37,382 nucleotides of DNA, taken from assembly GCA_003023565.1 (NCBI GenBank), contig PXSA01000030.1, forward strand, positions 1-37,382, given 5' to 3'. Within the stretch, counting starts at the first letter, position 1. Every line of letters starts with the position of its first letter. The position numbers were made by a program, and so were the translations under genes. Shown here piece by piece: positions 16,286-23,595 of the stretch. Under the pieces are notes generated by a model. It was given only the letters and a program-made list of their open reading frames with translations. It had not been told where the DNA came from and did no database searches. This stretch comes from Halobacteriales archaeon QS_9_68_17. GTDB taxonomy: Archaea; Halobacteriota; Halobacteria; Halobacteriales; Natronoarchaeaceae.

Positions 16286-16767
16286 CTACTCGCCGACCGG
16301 GTCCTCGTAGCCGCTTCGGACGACGTAGCGGATCCGGTTACCGTAGGTGCGGTCGGCGGGGTGGTCCGCGACCTGCTCGTACCGGACCGTTCCCTGCCCG
16401 TCGAGGACGTACGTCGCCGCGACGCCCGTGACGCCGTGGCTCGTCCCCTCGGTGCCGCTGTAGCGCCCGGCCACCTCCCCGTCGGGGTCGGCGAGCAGTT
16501 GGAGATCGAGGTCGAACCGGTCGCGCATCTCCCGCAGTTTCGGGACGGAGTCGGTCACGACGGGGAGGATATCCACGTCCTCGTCGAACCAGAGGTCGTA
16601 GGAGACCTCGCTGAACGTCCGTAGCTGTTCGGCGCAGAAACTGCACCAGTGCCCGCGGTTTATCAGGACGACGGTCGCGCCGTCGTCGAGCGTCTCCGAG
16701 AGCGTCACGGACTCGCCGGCGGTGCTGTCGAGGGTGCAGTGGGCGCGGCGTCGCCTTCGAGTGACAT
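16286..16767 (-). pseudogene. Redoxin/AhpC-TSA-like protein with N-terminal frameshift
   Basis: The main frame (16286 up to about 16745) encodes the thioredoxin-fold core: LDSTAGESVTLSETL, active-site RGHWCSFCAEQL with a CxxC, LLADPDGEVAGRYSGTEG and GVAATYVLDGQGTVRYEQVA. The expected N-terminus, MSLEGDAAP, starts with ATG at 16767 but in another frame, so one base is missing or two are extra near 16745. Without the frameshift it would be about 160 residues, normal for the family. The only in-frame alternative is GTG at 16708, giving 140 residues without the first strand. Redoxins of this type reduce peroxides or act as thiol-disulfide proteins. A sequencing error is a real alternative to a true pseudogene. 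Confidence 0.8.
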
Positions 16768-16839
16768 GGGCGCGCCAGGCCGAAGTCGCGGGAAAAGATT
16801 CGCGCAGCGGATCCAGTGTCGAGAACCCGGGGGGAACGG

Positions 16840-17079
16840 TCAGTTCTCCTCCTCGTCTTTCGTCACCGCTCCCGCGGCCTTCTCCGCCGCCTCGCCGGGC
16901 AGGTCGCCGGGCGTCGTCAGGTACTCCTCGGCGGCCACCATCAGAGCCGCGACGACGAGAAAGCCCGCGCCGACGAGCGTCCGCCCGGAGGCGAGGAAGT
17001 CGAAGCCGACGTACGCGACGGGGATAGCGAAGACGAGCGTCGCACCCAGTCGGATCGTGCCGATGATACCGCGACTCAT
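16840..17079 (-). CDS. Small two-helix membrane protein (DUF7533-like)
   Basis: A 79-residue protein with two hydrophobic segments, LGATLVFAIPVAYVGFDFL (about 11-29) and LVGAGFLVVAALMVAAEEY (about 35-53), followed by a soluble acidic tail, GEAAEKAAGAVTKDEEEN. It resembles a haloarchaea-specific family of about 80 residues (labelled DUF7533 as I recall) with no known function. It lies upstream of the redoxin gene on the same strand (about 70 nt apart) and divergent from ribE. Confidence 0.8.
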   Translation of the reverse strand: MSRGIIGTIRLGATLVFAIPVAYVGFDFLASGRTLVGAGFLVVAALMVAAEEYLTTPGDLPGEAAEKAAGAVTKDEEEN

Positions 17080-17161
17080 TGCCGCGAGGTAGGCGGGCGG
17101 GGTAGAAAAGTCCGTCCGTCCGAGTCGGGAGGGTTTTGCCCCGTCGGCCCCGAGCGTCGGT

Positions 17162-17758
17162 ATGTTCACCGGCATCGTCGAGGAGACGGGCGAGGTGCTC
17201 TCCGCGGCCGAGGAGGAGAGCGGTCTGCGCCTGCGCATCGCGAGCGGGTACGACGGACTGACCCGCGGCCAGAGCATCAGCGTCAGCGGGGCCTGCCTCA
17301 CGGTCGAGGCGTTCGGGGACGGCGACGAGGGCCAGTGGTTCGAAGTGTTCCTCGCCGAGGAGACGCGGGCGAAGACGTATCTCGGGAGCGTCGGCGAGGG
17401 CGACCGGGTCAACCTCGAACGCGCGCTCCGGGCCGACGACCGCCTCGACGGCCACTTCGTGCAGGGCCACGTCGACGCGACCACCGAGGTCGTCGACGTT
17501 CGACAGGTCGGCGACGACTGGGAGTTCGAGTTCGCGCTCCCGGCGGACCACGCGCGCTACGTGGTCGACAAGGGCTCCGTCGCCCTGGACGGGATCAGCC
17601 TGACGGTCGCGGACCGCGGCGAGGAGACGTTCACCGTCGCCGTCATCCCGACGACGCACGACCTGACGACGCTCTCGGCGAAGGAACCGGGCGACCCCGT
17701 CCACGCCGAGGTGGACGTGATCGCGAAGTACGCCGAGCGGTTAGTCGACGGGTACTGA
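17162..17758 (+). CDS. ribE: Riboflavin synthase, alpha-chain type (bacterial-type RibE)
   Basis: A 198-residue protein with the tandem lumazine-binding barrels of bacterial/plant riboflavin synthase. Repeat 1 starts MFTGIVEETGEVLS and contains SVSGACLTV. Repeat 2 holds GHFVQGHVDATTEV and VALDGISLTV. The enzyme dismutates two 6,7-dimethyl-8-ribityllumazines to riboflavin and a pyrimidine. Many archaea instead use an unrelated, pentameric riboflavin synthase (RibC, related to lumazine synthase); haloarchaea carry this bacterial type, a sign of ancient transfer. No other rib gene is adjacent. The full length and intact motifs indicate a working enzyme. Confidence 0.95.
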   Translation: MFTGIVEETGEVLSAAEEESGLRLRIASGYDGLTRGQSISVSGACLTVEAFGDGDEGQWFEVFLAEETRAKTYLGSVGEGDRVNLERALRADDRLDGHFVQGHVDATTEVVDVRQVGDDWEFEFALPADHARYVVDKGSVALDGISLTVADRGEETFTVAVIPTTHDLTTLSAKEPGDPVHAEVDVIAKYAERLVDGY

Positions 17759-17795
17759 GCGCGGGCTGCGGGATCAGCATCTTTCGAGACGGAAC

Positions 17796-17856
17796 CCCCG
17801 GCCCCAAGGAGCGAGGGCTTCCGATACGTCGGAAGCACGACGCGAGTAGGCCGGGG
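17796..17856 (+). ncRNA. TnpB right-end (omega-RNA-like) hairpin module 1
   Basis: Outer stem CCCCGGCC (17796-17803) pairs with GGCCGGGG (17849-17856). Inside are CCAAGGAGCGAGG, a perfect 8-bp hairpin GCTTCCGA-TACG-TCGGAAGC (17817-17836) and then GCGAGTA. This order matches, as I know it, the 3' end of haloarchaeal IS1341/IS605-type tnpB elements, where a guide-like RNA overlaps the gene end. Here it starts 38 nt after ribE with no tnpB. Confidence 0.45.
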
Positions 17857-18151
17857 AGGAAGCTGACACGATGGGCAATAAACCGCAGGATTACTGCTGT
17901 CCGACTCTCCATCCGACGCACTTTTTACGGGGGCTGCCGTACACCAGTCTAGTGATACCGTCGCACACGTCGCCGGTATCACGGGCCGCAGTAGCCCGGC
18001 CCCCGAATGGTGGGGATGCCGACCTCGAAGGTCGTTCGGTACGGGCGAGGAACGACCTTCCTCCCCGGCGACAACTGACGGCGAGTCCCACACCAAAGCC
18101 ATCGAAAGGCGAAGTCTTTCGAGGCCTCGATGGAACTCGTTCCATCGGTGG

Positions 18152-18200
18152 CCCCACCCTCCACGAGCGAACCCGTCAGGGTGAGCGAAGTAGGGTGGGG
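18152..18200 (+). ncRNA. TnpB right-end (omega-RNA-like) hairpin module 2
   Basis: Outer stem CCCCACCCT (18152-18160) pairs with AGGGTGGGG (18192-18200). Inside are CCACGAGCGA, a small hairpin ACCC-GTCA-GGGT (18171-18182), then GAGCGAAGT. The plan is the same as module 1 (stem, GAGCGA, hairpin, GCGA-GTAGG, stem), although stem sequences differ. Confidence 0.42.
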
Positions 18201-18204
18201 TCGG

Positions 18205-19194
18205 TTACCCCTCGAACTCGGTTCGCTCCGGCGTCGGCTGGTGGTCCCTGTTCGCGTTGACCGCCCGATACACCGATTTGTACCGGGATATCTTTCTGAG
18301 GAGATAGAGCCCGGCGAGACCGACGTACAGGATTATGTATCCGACGAACGCCGTGCCCTGTCCGAGCGCCGTCGCGTCGGCGACGACCGGCGGGACGATG
18401 CCGACGGTGACGTTGTATGTGGCGTGGACGAACGCCGCGACGAGGATGCCCTTGACGGCGATGGGGCCGGCGTTCTCGCGGTTGAACTTCGCCAGGCCGA
18501 GGTAGTAGCCGGCGATGCCGGAGTAGACGACGTGGCCCGGCCCCGCCAGCGCGCGGACGAAAGCGATGCTGAACACGCCGCCGTCCTCCATAAAGCGGGT
18601 GATGTACAGCGCGTTCTCGATGGTCGCGAAGCCCAGCCCGGCGACCGCGCCGTACACCGCGCCGTCGACGACGGAGTCGAAGCGGGGGCTTCGGTAGGCC
18701 CACAGCCGCACCGCGAGCATCTTGACTATCTCCTCTATCGGCCCGACGACGAGGTAGAAAAACAGGATCGACCCGACCCCGACCACGCCGAAGTCGATCG
18801 CCTGGAGGGCGCTCCCGAACTCGTTCAGGACGCCCGCGAACCCGGCGAAAAGCACCGCGAGGACGAACGTGGCGACGAGCAGGTCGAGCGGTTCGCCGCT
18901 CGTCACGTCGGCCCGCCGGATGTACAGCGCGAGCAGCAGGGCGGGAACCGTCGAGAGCAACACGAACGCGCCGACGAACGGGTCGAGAACGGCACCGAGG
19001 CTTCCGAGCGCGAACAGCGCGGCCAGAATGAGCACGCCCAGCAGGATGAGTACCCACCGGAGGATCGGCCTGATGCTCCCGTGGACCGCGACGGCGAGGC
19101 GGTCGACTGCCGAACGGGGCTCCCAGTCGCTGACGTCGTAGAGGTCTCGCGAGTCGCCTGCTGCGCGATCGACGGGGTCGCGCCCTGATGACAT
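18205..19194 (-). CDS. prsW: PrsW-family intramembrane metalloprotease
   Basis: A 329-residue polytopic membrane protein with about eight hydrophobic segments. The PrsW signatures are in order: VVGPIEEIVKMLAVRLW (the EE motif), VAGLGFATIENALYITRF, ALAGPGHVVYSGIAGYYLG and GILVAAFVHATYN. In Bacillus PrsW starts cleavage of the anti-sigma factor RsiW; archaea lack sigma factors, so the substrate is some other membrane protein. The ATG at 19194 was chosen because the in-frame extension to 19260 covers a strong TATA box. The N-terminal 40 residues are a soluble, charged tail (DLYDVSDWEPRS). It is a single gene beside the hairpin-rich region. Confidence 0.9.
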   Translation of the reverse strand: MSSGRDPVDRAAGDSRDLYDVSDWEPRSAVDRLAVAVHGSIRPILRWVLILLGVLILAALFALGSLGAVLDPFVGAFVLLSTVPALLLALYIRRADVTSGEPLDLLVATFVLAVLFAGFAGVLNEFGSALQAIDFGVVGVGSILFFYLVVGPIEEIVKMLAVRLWAYRSPRFDSVVDGAVYGAVAGLGFATIENALYITRFMEDGGVFSIAFVRALAGPGHVVYSGIAGYYLGLAKFNRENAGPIAVKGILVAAFVHATYNVTVGIVPPVVADATALGQGTAFVGYIILYVGLAGLYLLRKISRYKSVYRAVNANRDHQPTPERTEFEG

Positions 19195-19247
19195 ACGGGT
19201 TCGTACGCCATCCCCCGGGGTAACGTTTTGGCCGGCGAATAGTACGT

Positions 19248-19259
19248 CATTATATACCA
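19248..19259 (-). promoter_or_regulatory. TATA box of the PrsW gene
   Basis: On the minus strand this reads TGGTATATAATG. It implies initiation near 19227 and a leader of about 30 nt to the ATG at 19194. The same AT-rich patch could also serve the small plus-strand gene. Confidence 0.5.
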
Positions 19260-19312
19260 TAACGTGTTATAGGGTGGGGCTTATCAGGGTCGGTCCGTCA
19301 GTCCGGATACCA

Positions 19313-19480
19313 ATGTACAGCAACAGTCGCGGTATCATGTACTCGTCCTCGCCCACAGCGGAGGAACCCACCGAGGAAGAGGCGTCGAACGCCGAGGAAC
19401 CCGTAGAACCGGGCGTCGCAGAAACGACCGTCACCGAAGCCGACGCGAACTGGACGGGCGAACTCGCCGCGGACGACTGA
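19313..19480 (+). CDS. Small acidic protein of unknown function
   Basis: A 55-residue open frame, MYSNSRGIMYSSSPTAEEPT, followed by a Glu/Ala/Thr-rich stretch ending TGELAADD. No domain is recognised and the composition predicts disorder. A second start at 19337 (MYSSSP) repeats the first motif. An AT-rich promoter-like stretch (ACGTGTTATAGGG, about 19262-19274) lies upstream, and the acidic composition and codon usage fit a real haloarchaeal protein. It remains uncertain; the opposite strand is also open. Confidence 0.45.
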   Translation: MYSNSRGIMYSSSPTAEEPTEEEASNAEEPVEPGVAETTVTEADANWTGELAADD

Positions 19481-19554
19481 GAGGAACCGCTGGCTCCGTT
19501 GAAATTCGCAGTAGCTGATAGGAACGGCGTGCCGAATACGGAGGTCCCATGCAG

Positions 19555-19707
19555 CATGGCGGGTGCCCCGCCGTCCCGCTGTCCGTCCCGGATCGCCATC
19601 GCCGCTTCCGCTCGCGAGTCCCGCGACCCCACGTTCTCACAGGAGCGGCAGATCCACGCGTCGCCCTCCGTGTGCATCCTCGAACCGCACTCGTCACGGA
19701 ACCGCAT
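19555..19707 (-). pseudogene. N-terminal fragment of a transcription factor S (TFS/RPC11-type) gene
   Basis: The first 51 codons, MRFRDECGSRMHTEGDAWIC with RSC, SRAEAAMAIRDGQ and PAM, match the N-terminal zinc ribbon and linker of archaeal TFS proteins. These normally begin xFCDECGSxM and help RNA polymerase cleave backtracked RNA. The first Cys is Arg here, which breaks the ribbon. The C-terminal ribbon with the catalytic Asp-Glu pair is absent: after about 19555 the frame continues as unrelated Ser/Ala-rich sequence antisense to the small acidic gene. It therefore looks like a truncated relic. Confidence 0.65.
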
Positions 19708-19779
19708 ACCAGTAGGGGTTCACAGCGGTCCCTGTGGGCTTCCGGTCCGTTCAAATCCCTGGCCCGCGAAGCGGGCGAC

Positions 19780-20157
19780 ATGCACTTCGACCAGCGCACG
19801 CAGGCGGCGCTCCGGGAGGTCGGCCTCGACGCCGACGACCTGCGGGCCGCCTCCGACGCCGTCGTCGAGGCCACCGAGGAGACCGCCGCGGACCTCGTCG
19901 ACTTCTTCGAGGAGCGCGACGTCGTCTACTCCGACATGGACATGGCCCACTCGGCCAGTGACTACCCCGAGCACGCCGTCGACTATCTGGACCTGACGAC
20001 CCACGCCGACGACATGCGTGGGTGGCTCCGCTTCGACACGTGGGGCGCGTACGTCGAGGACGGCCGCGTGCTGGACGACGACCTCGTCGAACTGTCGCTC
20101 GGCCCCACGATCCACGACCGGGTGCTGTTCGCCGACGCCCGCGAGCGGCTGGAATGA
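19780..20157 (+). CDS. Conserved haloarchaeal protein (DUF7532-like)
   Basis: A 125-residue acidic protein: MHFDQRTQAALREVGLDADD, then an acidic helix (VDFFEERDVVYSDMDMAHSA) and a C-terminal DDLVELSLGPTIHDRVLF. I recognise it as a haloarchaea-specific family, labelled DUF7532 as I recall, without known function. No cysteine pairs or membrane segments are present. Its stop overlaps the start of the FAU-1-like gene by 4 nt (ATGA), so the two are probably made together. A TATA-like GTTCAAATC lies about 28 nt upstream. Confidence 0.8.
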   Translation: MHFDQRTQAALREVGLDADDLRAASDAVVEATEETAADLVDFFEERDVVYSDMDMAHSASDYPEHAVDYLDLTTHADDMRGWLRFDTWGAYVEDGRVLDDDLVELSLGPTIHDRVLFADARERLE

Positions 20158-21569
20158 CGAGCGTTCGCGTCCGCGGCATCTACACGACCGCGCTCACCGA
20201 GCGACTGCACGACGAGTTCGAGGTGGTGCAGGCGTCGCCGCCGATCCGGCGGCGGTTCGACGCGGCGTTCGACGCCGCGCCGGCCGACGTTCGCGTCGAC
20301 ACCACGGACGACCGGGAGGGCGTCGCCGTCTCGGGCGACCCCGACGGCGTCGAGCGCGTCGCCGCGGACCTCGCCGCGGTCGGGCGCGACGCGTTCGTCC
20401 GGGACGACGACGCGGCGCTCGGCGCGGTGTTCAACGGGCGCGTGACGGAGACGCTCGGCAGCGGCGCGGTCGTCGACCTGGACGGCGAGCGCGAGGGCTT
20501 TCTCCCCTTCCGCGCGGTCGACGGCTCCGTCGACGACGGCGACCGCCTCCGCGTGCAGGTGCGCGACCCGGCACCGCCGTGGAGCGACGACCGGCCGCAA
20601 CTCGGCGGCGGGTTGACGGTGCCGGGCGGTCTCGTCGACCTCTCGCGGGCGCGGGACGGCGTCTCCGCCGACGCGCCCGGCGAGCGCGCGACCGAACTCG
20701 TCCGGTCGACGGAGATACTGCCGGCCGACGCGCCCGAGGGCTGGGGCGTCCGCTGGCAGCGGGCCGCGGTCGACGCCGAGATGAGCGCGCTCGGCGACGC
20801 GTTGGACGACGCGGCGGACCGCGCGACGGCGCTGGAGGACGACCTGCGCGACGCGCCGGAACCCGACGACGCGCTGACTCGCGTCACCGCGCCATATGCC
20901 ACGACGTGGTGCTGGTTCGGCCGCGAGTGCCGGTTCGCGCTGGACGACGCCCGCCGCGCCGTCGAGACGACGATGCCCGGCCACCACCGCACGAAGGCCG
21001 GCCACCGGTCGGCCAGTTCCGCCGTCGACTTCGTGGAGGCCGTCGTCGAGGGTGGCGACCTGGACGACCGCGAGTTCCCCTTCGAGGCCGTCACGGAGCA
21101 GTACGGCCCGGTAGAGGGCGACGAGGTGGCGCTCGTCCACGGCAAGCCGGACGGCCGGTGCTACTCGCTCGGGACGGGCGACGTCACCGGCTACGACCCC
21201 GCGGGAACTATCACCGTTCGGCGCACGATGCGCGGCAGCGGCACCTACGACGCGCTCGGCACGGACCGAGAGCGCGGCGACGCCGCCGTCACCGAGCTGA
21301 CCGAGGGCCGCTGGTGGTACCCCACCGTCTACCGCGGCGAGGACGGCGAGCGCAAGGGGACGTACGTCAACGTCTGCACCCCGGTAGAGATATTCCCCGA
21401 TTCGGTCCGCTACGTCGATCTGCACGTCGACGTGGTCAAGCGGCCGGACGGGAGCGTCGAGCGCGTCGACGAAGACGAACTCGCGGCGGCCGTCGACGCC
21501 GGACACGTCTCCGCGGAACTGGCCGAGAAGGCGAGAAGCGTCGCGAAGGCCGTCGAGAGCGCGCTGTAG
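20154..21569 (+). CDS. FAU-1/RNase E-G-like RNA-binding protein with DUF402 domain
   Basis: A 471-residue protein. The N-terminal half includes an S1-like segment (VTETLGSGAVVDLDGEREGF, about 98-117) resembling the RNase E/G S1 domain. The C-terminal third is a DUF402 domain with HHRTKAGHRSASSAVDFVEA, GKPDGRCYSLGTGDV, RRTMRGSGTYDALG and GTYVNVCTPVEIFPDSVRYVDLHV; the family's acidic metal-site residues lie in YVDLHVDV. Pyrococcus FAU-1 binds AU-rich RNA and this family is reported to have endoribonuclease activity, for example in 5S rRNA maturation. The start is the ATG at 20154, coupled to the upstream gene. Length and motifs look intact. Confidence 0.88.
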   Translation: MTSVRVRGIYTTALTERLHDEFEVVQASPPIRRRFDAAFDAAPADVRVDTTDDREGVAVSGDPDGVERVAADLAAVGRDAFVRDDDAALGAVFNGRVTETLGSGAVVDLDGEREGFLPFRAVDGSVDDGDRLRVQVRDPAPPWSDDRPQLGGGLTVPGGLVDLSRARDGVSADAPGERATELVRSTEILPADAPEGWGVRWQRAAVDAEMSALGDALDDAADRATALEDDLRDAPEPDDALTRVTAPYATTWCWFGRECRFALDDARRAVETTMPGHHRTKAGHRSASSAVDFVEAVVEGGDLDDREFPFEAVTEQYGPVEGDEVALVHGKPDGRCYSLGTGDVTGYDPAGTITVRRTMRGSGTYDALGTDRERGDAAVTELTEGRWWYPTVYRGEDGERKGTYVNVCTPVEIFPDSVRYVDLHVDVVKRPDGSVERVDEDELAAAVDAGHVSAELAEKARSVAKAVESAL

Positions 21570-21579
21570 CGGACGGCGG

Positions 21580-21957
21580 CTACAGGTGGTCCTTCCCGGG
21601 GTTCGACGACCCCCAGTCGCCGCGGCCGCCCTCGGTGCGGTCGATGCCCATGATGCTCTCGGCCTGGTCGACGCCGAGGTTCTCGCCCCCCTCGGGGACG
21701 CGGACCGTGACCTCCTCTATCTCCGGCCACGTGAGCAGGTCCGCCTCGATGTTGCCGGCGGTGACCTCGCTCACGTCGCAGCCGGAACAGCCGCCCCCGA
21801 GTTCGACGACGACCTCGCCGTCTTTGGGGTCCGCCTTCCGCACCGAACTCGTGCCCCCGTGCATCCGGATGATCGGCATCTGCTTGACGAGCCACGTCTC
21901 GACGCGCTCGGCGAGCGGCTCCTCGGACTCGGGATCCTCGGGTGAACCGACGGTCAT
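21580..21957 (-). CDS. NifU C-terminal-domain iron-sulfur scaffold protein
   Basis: A 125-residue protein with a NifU-C (Nfu) domain: [20 protein letters not shown] contains the CxxC that coordinates a 4Fe-4S cluster between two subunits. A preceding segment ([20 protein letters not shown]) and a following [19 protein letters not shown] are typical. Nfu proteins deliver Fe-S clusters to client enzymes. The C-terminal tail is Gly/Asp-rich. It is convergent with the FAU-1-like gene, 10 nt apart, and divides from nothing else obvious on its upstream side. Confidence 0.9.
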   Translation of the reverse strand: MTVGSPEDPESEEPLAERVETWLVKQMPIIRMHGGTSSVRKADPKDGEVVVELGGGCSGCDVSEVTAGNIEADLLTWPEIEEVTVRVPEGGENLGVDQAESIMGIDRTEGGRGDWGSSNPGKDHL

Positions 21958-22082
21958 TGGTGAGGACTAAACGCTCCAGCTACGGAAGTGTTCGGGTTCG
22001 GCCGCGAGACCCGCGTTGTCGTTCGTCATCGTTCCCGAGCGTCTCCTACCGCCGTCCGCTACTGTTCGCTCGACGGGCCTCG

Positions 22083-23522
22083 CTACTGCTCGGTGTCGTT
22101 TCGCAGGTACCGGAGCGTGCCCAGACCGGCACCGGCGAGCGCCGCGCCGACGCCGAACCCCGGCATCTCGACGCCGCCGCTCCCGTCGTTGCCGTCCCCG
22201 TCGGAGTCGTCCCCTGCGGGCTGGGTGGCCTCGTCGCCCCCGCTCCCCCCGGACCCGTCGCTGCCACCCCAGTCGTCGGGGAAGGTGTAGAAGCCGGGCT
22301 TGAAGCCCTCGGCGCGGGGGTAGCTCGTCCCGACGAAGAACTCGCCGGCGACGCCGACCTGCGCCGTCCAGAAACTCGCGCTCTCGCGGTCCTCCCATGC
22401 GGCGAGTTCCTCGGGGTTCGCGGGGTCGCTCACGTCGTGCACCCGGACCCCGCCGTCGTACCACGACGTGTAGAGGACGTCGCCGGCCAGGTCGAAGTTG
22501 TGGGAGGTGGTCCACGTCCCGTCGCTGACGTTCGGGTTCTCGGCCTCGGGCGGGTCGATCCGGCCGACCTGCTCCGCCGCGGTCGGGTCCGAGATGTCCC
22601 AGACGTCGATCCCCCCGGGACCGCCCTCCACGTCGTAAGCGGAGAAGTTCCACGCCTCGACCCCGACGAACAGGGCGGACCCGTCCTCGGACGGCCGGAC
22701 GTAGTGGGCGTTGCCCGGGGGCTGATACCCCTCCCCGTACACCTCGGTCTGACTCTCGAACTCGACGAGTTCGGCGGCGTCGCGGCCGCCGATGCGGGCG
22801 ACGAACTCCGGCGAGGACGGGTCCGAAACGTCGAGGATCACCGTACCGGCGTCCCACTGCGCGAGGTACGCGCGGCCGTCCTGTACCCACACGTCGTGGT
22901 GGCTCCGGAGGAACCCGTTGACCTGTCCCCACTGCTCGTCGTGCTGCGGGAGCGACCAGCGGCCGAGCTCCTCCGGTTCGTCGCCGCTCACGTCGGCGAC
23001 GACCAGCCTCTCCTCCTGGAAGTCGGTCCCGGTCAGGTAGAGGGTGTCGCCCTCCAGGAAGCAGTTGTGAACGCCGGTCTCCGTCTCGAAAAAGCCCCGC
23101 TGTTCGGGGGCGGCGGGGTCGCTCACGTCGTAGACCAGGACCCCGGACAGCTCCTCCGCGGCGGCCTCCGGCGTGACGGGATACGCCGGCCCCGCGACGG
23201 CGAGCGTGTCGCCGGAGACCTTCACGTCCTGGATGTTCGGGAGCGGCCCGTTCTCGCGGTCCGGGAGGAGTTCCCGGTTCTCGGAGAGCACTTGCGGGTC
23301 GTCGGGCGAGGACACGTCTACCGTGGCGAACCCGGTGTCCGCGGCGACGAACGCGGTCGATCCCTCGTCGTTCACGACCGTTTCCATCGCGTGTTCGATG
23401 TCGATGCTCGCGTAGGGCTGGAGGCTACCGGTGGCTGGACCGTTCAGGGCGGTCGCGGCGTCACCGACGGCCGACAGCGCGATAGCGCCGACGCCGGCAC
23501 GCAGTACTTCCCTTCGACGCAT
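22083..23522 (-). CDS. LVIVD-repeat beta-propeller surface protein with Tat signal and PGF-CTERM anchor
   Basis: A 479-residue secreted protein. The N-terminus MRRREVLRAGVGAIALSAVG is a twin-arginine signal. The body has LVIVD-type propeller blades marked by repeated DVSDPxxPE (VYDVSDPAAPE, ILDVSDPSSPE, VHDVSDPANPE) and HNCFLEGDTLYLTG. A Ser/Gly/Asp linker leads to PGFGVGAALAG and a short hydrophobic stretch with basic end, the PGF-CTERM signal processed by archaeosortase A for lipid anchoring. It should sit on the cell surface; the ligand is unknown. ATG at 23522 lies about 30 nt after a TATA-like CTTATTG. It is a tandem paralogue of the next gene upstream. Confidence 0.9.
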   Translation of the reverse strand: MRRREVLRAGVGAIALSAVGDAATALNGPATGSLQPYASIDIEHAMETVVNDEGSTAFVAADTGFATVDVSSPDDPQVLSENRELLPDRENGPLPNIQDVKVSGDTLAVAGPAYPVTPEAAAEELSGVLVYDVSDPAAPEQRGFFETETGVHNCFLEGDTLYLTGTDFQEERLVVADVSGDEPEELGRWSLPQHDEQWGQVNGFLRSHHDVWVQDGRAYLAQWDAGTVILDVSDPSSPEFVARIGGRDAAELVEFESQTEVYGEGYQPPGNAHYVRPSEDGSALFVGVEAWNFSAYDVEGGPGGIDVWDISDPTAAEQVGRIDPPEAENPNVSDGTWTTSHNFDLAGDVLYTSWYDGGVRVHDVSDPANPEELAAWEDRESASFWTAQVGVAGEFFVGTSYPRAEGFKPGFYTFPDDWGGSDGSGGSGGDEATQPAGDDSDGDGNDGSGGVEMPGFGVGAALAGAGLGTLRYLRNDTEQ

Positions 23523-23595
23523 GCCCGACGGGACGTACATTACCACAATAAGTCCACGGGGTTCGACACGGCAAAAATTCGCGGCGGTACCGCCG

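Larger units (their letters stand above)
17759..18204. other. Hairpin-dense intergenic region, probable IS200/IS605-type remnant
   Basis: This 446-nt stretch contains at least seven perfect stem-loops. Besides the two modules listed separately there are GTGATACCG/CGGTATCAC (17952-17982), AAGGTCGTTC/GAACGACCTT (18028-18059), TCGAAAG/CTTTCGA (18102-18122) and CGATGGAAC-TC-GTTCCATCG (18128-18147). AGGTCG near 18030 could alternatively pair with the preceding CGACCT. One plus-strand frame (17871-18260) is open, but its product is low-complexity. No transposase is present. The density of stems suggests a structured RNA or a decayed palindrome-rich mobile element. Confidence 0.55.

Noticed and set aside
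19496..19530. Possible insertion-sequence terminus (GCTCCGTTGAAATTC...)
   Set aside because: It vaguely resembles IS ends and abuts the truncated TFS, but there is no transposase, no matching inverted end and no target duplication visible.
19746..19764. GTTCAAATCC resembling a tRNA T-loop
   Set aside because: Flanking bases do not form a 5-bp T-stem, and no acceptor or anticodon arms can be found. It fits better as the promoter of the downstream gene.
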